From Myxococcota bacterium (GTDB lineage Bacteria; Myxococcota_C; UBA6777): a DNA stretch of 25,270 nt. The notes beneath the pieces were generated by a model, which did no database searches, had not been told where the DNA came from, and saw nothing but the letters and a program-made list of their open reading frames with translations. Shown piece after piece: positions 22,730 through 25,270 of this stretch (positions are counted from its first letter, which is position 1; the number at the start of each line of letters is the position of its first letter). The translations under genes and the position numbers were made by a program. The stretch is taken from NCBI GenBank assembly GCA_023150835.1, contig JAKLKB010000103.1, positions 1 to 25,270 on the forward strand, given 5' to 3'.

Positions 22730-24892
22730 TTAAGCGGAGAAGGCGATGGCAAGGGCTTCTTGGTGGGCTTGGAGAGTGTGTTGAATGTCGTCGTGGGTGT
22801 GGGACGCGGAGACGAAGAAGGCTTCGAACTGGGCGGCGGGAAGGTAGACACCGCGTTCGAGCATCGCGTGGAAGTAGCGTGCAAAGGCGGCGGTATCGCA
22901 ATGACGGGCTTCGGTGTAGTTGCGAACGGGGGTTTGGCAGAAGAATAGGCAGAGCATCGAGCCGTAGCGCGTAAGGTAGAGATCGCGTCCAACGGCGGAA
23001 AGTCCCGCACGAAGGCCGTCTTCGAGTTGCTTGCAGGTCTCTTCGAGGCGGGCATACAGGGCGGGGGTGAGGTGTTCGAGGGTGGCGAGTCCCGCAGCGG
23101 TGGCAAGGGGATTTCCAGAGAGCGTGCCGGCTTGGTATACGGGGCCGACGGGGGCGACTTGTTGCATCAGATCAGCGCGCCCACCATAAGCGCCGACAGG
23201 AAGGCCGCCACCGATGATCTTGCCGAGCGTGATCAGGTCAGGTTTGATGCCGAAAAGCTCCGTCACACCGCCTGCAGCGACGCGAAATCCTGTCATCACT
23301 TCGTCGAAGATCAGCAACGCACCATGACGCGAGGTGATCTCGCGCAGACCTTCGAGGAATCCGGGTTCGGGTCGGATCAGTCCCATATTTCCCGGGATAG
23401 GTTCGATGATGATCGCGGCGATGGAGTCGGGATATTCGGAAAAGAGGCGCTCGATGCCTGTGAGGTCGTTGTATTCGGCGAGCAGGGTATCCGCAGCGGT
23501 TCCTGCGGTGACACCCGGGCTATTGGGGACGCCAAAGGTGGTGGCACCCGAACCCGCCGCGATCAAGAACGAGTCGCCGTGTCCGTGATAACAACCCGAG
23601 AACTTGATCAGACGGTCGCGTTTCGTCGCGGCACGAGCAAGGCGGATCGCACTCATGGTGGCTTCGGTTCCCGAACTGACGAGGCGCACCATCTCCATGC
23701 TCGGAAAGAAGTCGCGGATCTTTTCAGCCATCAAGACTTCGCGGACGGTGGGCGCGCCGTAGCTTGTTCCGTCGGCAGCAGCGGCTTGGATGGCAGCAAC
23801 GACTTCGGGATGGGCGTGACCAAGGATCATCGGCCCCCACGATCCGACATAATCGATGTATCGGTTTCCGTCTTCGTCCCAAAGATAGGCACCTTGGGCG
23901 CGTCGGATCATCGGAGGGGTTCCACCCACCGCTCGAAAAGCCCGAACTGGCGAGTTGACGCCTCCCGGCATGATGTGGCGTGCGCGTTCTATCCACGCTT
24001 GGCTTTGTTTGAATGATATCGGCATGAATGAGACTCCTTCTTTATTTTCGTCGATAGGACTTATGCGATTGGGTTTGTGTTCTTTGTGGAGCGCATCGCG
24101 CACAGCTTCGCCATAGGCGCGCATGGAAGGCTGTGGAGAAACCACCCAAGGCGAGAGCCCCCGTTGTTCGAGGGCCGCCGCTGTTGTGGGGCCGATGGCC
24201 GCAAAACGCAGGTCTTTGGGGAGGTCGTGTGGCTCAAGTTCCAGATCCGTCAACAGCGCATCAAGTTGCGACGGGCTGTTGAGCGCCACCCTAACGATCT
24301 CGCCGCACAAAAGCAACGAGCGCAGCGTGGGCGGCAAGGCCACAGGGACGATGGTGTAGACGGCAAGGCGTATGACGGTGGCTCCTAGCGCAGAAAGGCC
24401 GAACGGAAGGGTGTCTCGGGCTTCGCTAGAACCTGCGAACAAGTAGCGTTTGTTGTGTTGAGGGCCTTGTTGGGCGATCGCGGCGAGCAGGCCGTTGGCG
24501 TCTTGGGTCGCAGGGATCAAGGCAGGAGAAAGGCCCAAAGCCGCACAAGCACGAGCCGTTTCTTGACCTACGCAGTACAAACGCTCGGACAATAGGCGCT
24601 TGGCGGTGGCCTCTTCGTAAAGCCCCGTCGCTTCGCAGCTTTGCAACAAGGGCTTGAGAAAAGAGCGAACACTTTCGGCGCTGGTGATCAAATAACCATC
24701 GTACTGTTCGAGAGCTTGTGCGTAGGTGCGCCACTCGGAAGAAGACAGCAGCGGATGGATATCCAACACAGGGGCCGCAACAACGGAGATCTCGGCTTGT
24801 TCGAGAACAGCGCAAAACTCTTCGCATCGTTTGCGTTCGCGTGTGATCAAAACAGTCGGGAAACGAGCAGAAGAACGCGGGTTGTGTTGCAT
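22730..24892 (-). CDS. hemL: HemD-HemL fusion: uroporphyrinogen-III synthase joined to glutamate-1-semialdehyde aminomutase
   Basis: A 720-residue continuous frame with two heme-pathway enzymes. Residues 1-270 resemble HemD, which closes the tetrapyrrole ring: VLITRERKRCEEF at the start, LITSAESVRSFL, AVYTIVP, and AAIGPTTAAALEQRGLSPWV near 231-250. Residues 290-720 are HemL, the PLP enzyme that makes 5-aminolevulinate from glutamate-1-semialdehyde: SSGTEATMSAIRLAR, YHGHGDS, DEVMTGFR, and the PLP lysine K558 in TLGKIIGGG. HemL is full length by itself (431 residues). An AAGGAG lies eight bases before the ATG at 24025, so HemL may also be made separately. The fusion start at 24892 has only a distant GAGG. 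Confidence 0.9.
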   Translation of the reverse strand: MQHNPRSSARFPTVLITRERKRCEEFCAVLEQAEISVVAAPVLDIHPLLSSSEWRTYAQALEQYDGYLITSAESVRSFLKPLLQSCEATGLYEEATAKRLLSERLYCVGQETARACAALGLSPALIPATQDANGLLAAIAQQGPQHNKRYLFAGSSEARDTLPFGLSALGATVIRLAVYTIVPVALPPTLRSLLLCGEIVRVALNSPSQLDALLTDLELEPHDLPKDLRFAAIGPTTAAALEQRGLSPWVVSPQPSMRAYGEAVRDALHKEHKPNRISPIDENKEGVSFMPISFKQSQAWIERARHIMPGGVNSPVRAFRAVGGTPPMIRRAQGAYLWDEDGNRYIDYVGSWGPMILGHAHPEVVAAIQAAAADGTSYGAPTVREVLMAEKIRDFFPSMEMVRLVSSGTEATMSAIRLARAATKRDRLIKFSGCYHGHGDSFLIAAGSGATTFGVPNSPGVTAGTAADTLLAEYNDLTGIERLFSEYPDSIAAIIIEPIPGNMGLIRPEPGFLEGLREITSRHGALLIFDEVMTGFRVAAGGVTELFGIKPDLITLGKIIGGGLPVGAYGGRADLMQQVAPVGPVYQAGTLSGNPLATAAGLATLEHLTPALYARLEETCKQLEDGLRAGLSAVGRDLYLTRYGSMLCLFFCQTPVRNYTEARHCDTAAFARYFHAMLERGVYLPAAQFEAFFVSASHTHDDIQHTLQAHQEALAIAFSA
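24023..24039 (-). promoter_or_regulatory. Internal ribosome site and start codon for HemL
   Basis: On the minus strand AAGGAG (complement of 24034-24039) is followed after eight bases by ATG (24025-24023). This is exactly where a normal HemL begins (MPISFKQSQAWIERA). No stop codon separates it from the HemD part, so translation could both read through and start anew. Confidence 0.7.
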
Positions 24893-24920
24893 CGGTGGGT
24901 CGTTGCCTCATTGTGTTCAG

Positions 24921-25010
24921 ATGATTCCGATGATTCCGATGATTCCGATGATTCCGATGGCTCTGATGGCTCTGATGATTCCGATGGTTCCGATGATTCC
25001 GATGGTTCGC
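24921..25010 (+). repeat. 9-bp tandem repeat (ATGATTCCG), ten units
   Basis: Ten 9-base units follow each other: six read ATGATTCCG and four are variants (ATGGCTCTG twice, ATGGTTCCG, ATGGTTCGC). The array ends about 28 bases upstream of the HemD start codon, so it probably lies in the promoter or leader of that gene. There are no spacers, so it is not a CRISPR array. Confidence 0.95.
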
Positions 25011-25021
25011 AAATGTAGTGC

Positions 25022-25184
25022 CACGTCGTTTCCAAAGAAGCCGTGTTCGCGGTTATCCAAGCGGCGCAGACGTTGGTGTGAACACTACTGATCTTCCCGC
25101 CGATACGGGGTCAAGGGGCCATCGGTCCCTTGCGGGGCGTGGGGCAGCGCCCCATACGCGCCTTGTTAAGGTGGAAACCTCGTA
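25022..25184 (+). mobile_element. Diverged second copy of the MITE-like element
   Basis: CCGTGTTCGCGGT (25041), CGGGGTCAAGGGGC (25106) and a hairpin TGGGGC/GCCCCA (25140-25154) match the element at 3648-3817 in order. The spacing is nearly identical: 65 against 66 bases to the second motif and 99 against 99 to the hairpin. The ends form their own imperfect inverted repeat (ACGTCGTTTCCA against ACGAGGTTTCCA), different in sequence from the other copy. I see no target duplication. It encodes nothing. Confidence 0.55.
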
Positions 25185-25270
25185 GAGTCGGTCTTGATCG
25201 CCTTTTTTTTTCTCCCCCCCTCAATCCCCCCGGCCAACGGGGGGAAGTTGGAACGGGCAGCGTCTGCATT
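25185..25270. other. Right edge, non-coding
   Basis: This stretch contains a T9 run (25203-25211), a C7 run (25214-25220) and a hairpin CCCCCC/GGGGGG (25226-25231 with 25239-25244). The T run lies before the hairpin on plus, so this is not a normal terminator in either direction. No gene is visible. Confidence 0.4.

Noticed and set aside
23990-24060. A frameshifted boundary between separate hemD and hemL genes
   Set aside because: The frame is continuous without a stop through the linker. It is kept as a fusion, though a sequencing error cannot be excluded.
24921-25010. A CRISPR array
   Set aside because: The 9-bp units are directly adjacent, without spacers, and no cas genes are present.
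24847-25035. A small Ser/Glu-rich protein encoded across the 9-bp repeat
   Set aside because: Any frame through a 9-bp repeat gives a repetitive peptide, and it overlaps the HemD start with no ribosome site.
25203-25244. A rho-independent terminator at the right edge
   Set aside because: The T run precedes the C6/G6 hairpin on plus, and no T run follows it on minus.

Overview
The window reads as a chromosomal piece of a Gram-negative bacterium of moderately high GC. An envelope with a periplasm is implied by a lipobox lipoprotein with tandem DsbA folds, a large MscK-type channel with a signal peptide, and a membrane-anchored LytM peptidase. The style of these proteins suggests Myxococcota or a related deltaproteobacterial lineage. 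That placement is an inference, since there is no rRNA here. Several genes appear to start at TTG behind a strong Shine-Dalgarno (SD) sequence.

Layout. The left edge (1-940, minus) holds an ECF-type sigma factor and the start of its downstream partner. Next comes a YfhO-like multi-membrane protein (1248-3629, minus). A ~170-bp MITE-like element with terminal inverted repeats and a 6-bp target duplication (3648-3817) lies against its ribosome binding site. A large mechanosensitive channel (3954-7253, plus) converges on a two-gene minus unit: an unrecognised 389-residue protein and a lipoprotein with five DsbA-like domains (7250-11572). Divergent from the lipoprotein is an Mre11/SbcD-like nuclease (11807-13225), followed by spoVG and a tRNA-Gln(TTG) with a clear promoter and terminator.

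The centre is a housekeeping stretch on plus: rplY (L25/CTC), pth, a K+-dependent-type membrane pyrophosphatase, rpsF (S6), rplI (L9) and dnaB. It serves translation, energy coupling and replication. Three proteins in the plus-strand series carry repetitive C-terminal tails: SbcD, the pyrophosphatase ([11 protein letters not shown] repeats) and S6 (GGDR repeats). dnaB holds a 162-residue mini-intein. rpsR is absent from its usual place between rpsF and rplI.

The right part (minus) has a M23/LytM peptidase and one continuous frame joining uroporphyrinogen-III synthase (HemD) to glutamate-1-semialdehyde aminomutase (HemL). A strong internal SD precedes the HemL methionine. Upstream lie a 9-bp tandem repeat and a second, diverged copy of the MITE-like element.

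I see no CRISPR array, prophage or classical defence island. The best candidates for something new are the MITE family, the five-DsbA lipoprotein with its unknown partner, the HemD-HemL fusion with a possible second start, the dnaB intein site, and the repetitive tails on core proteins.
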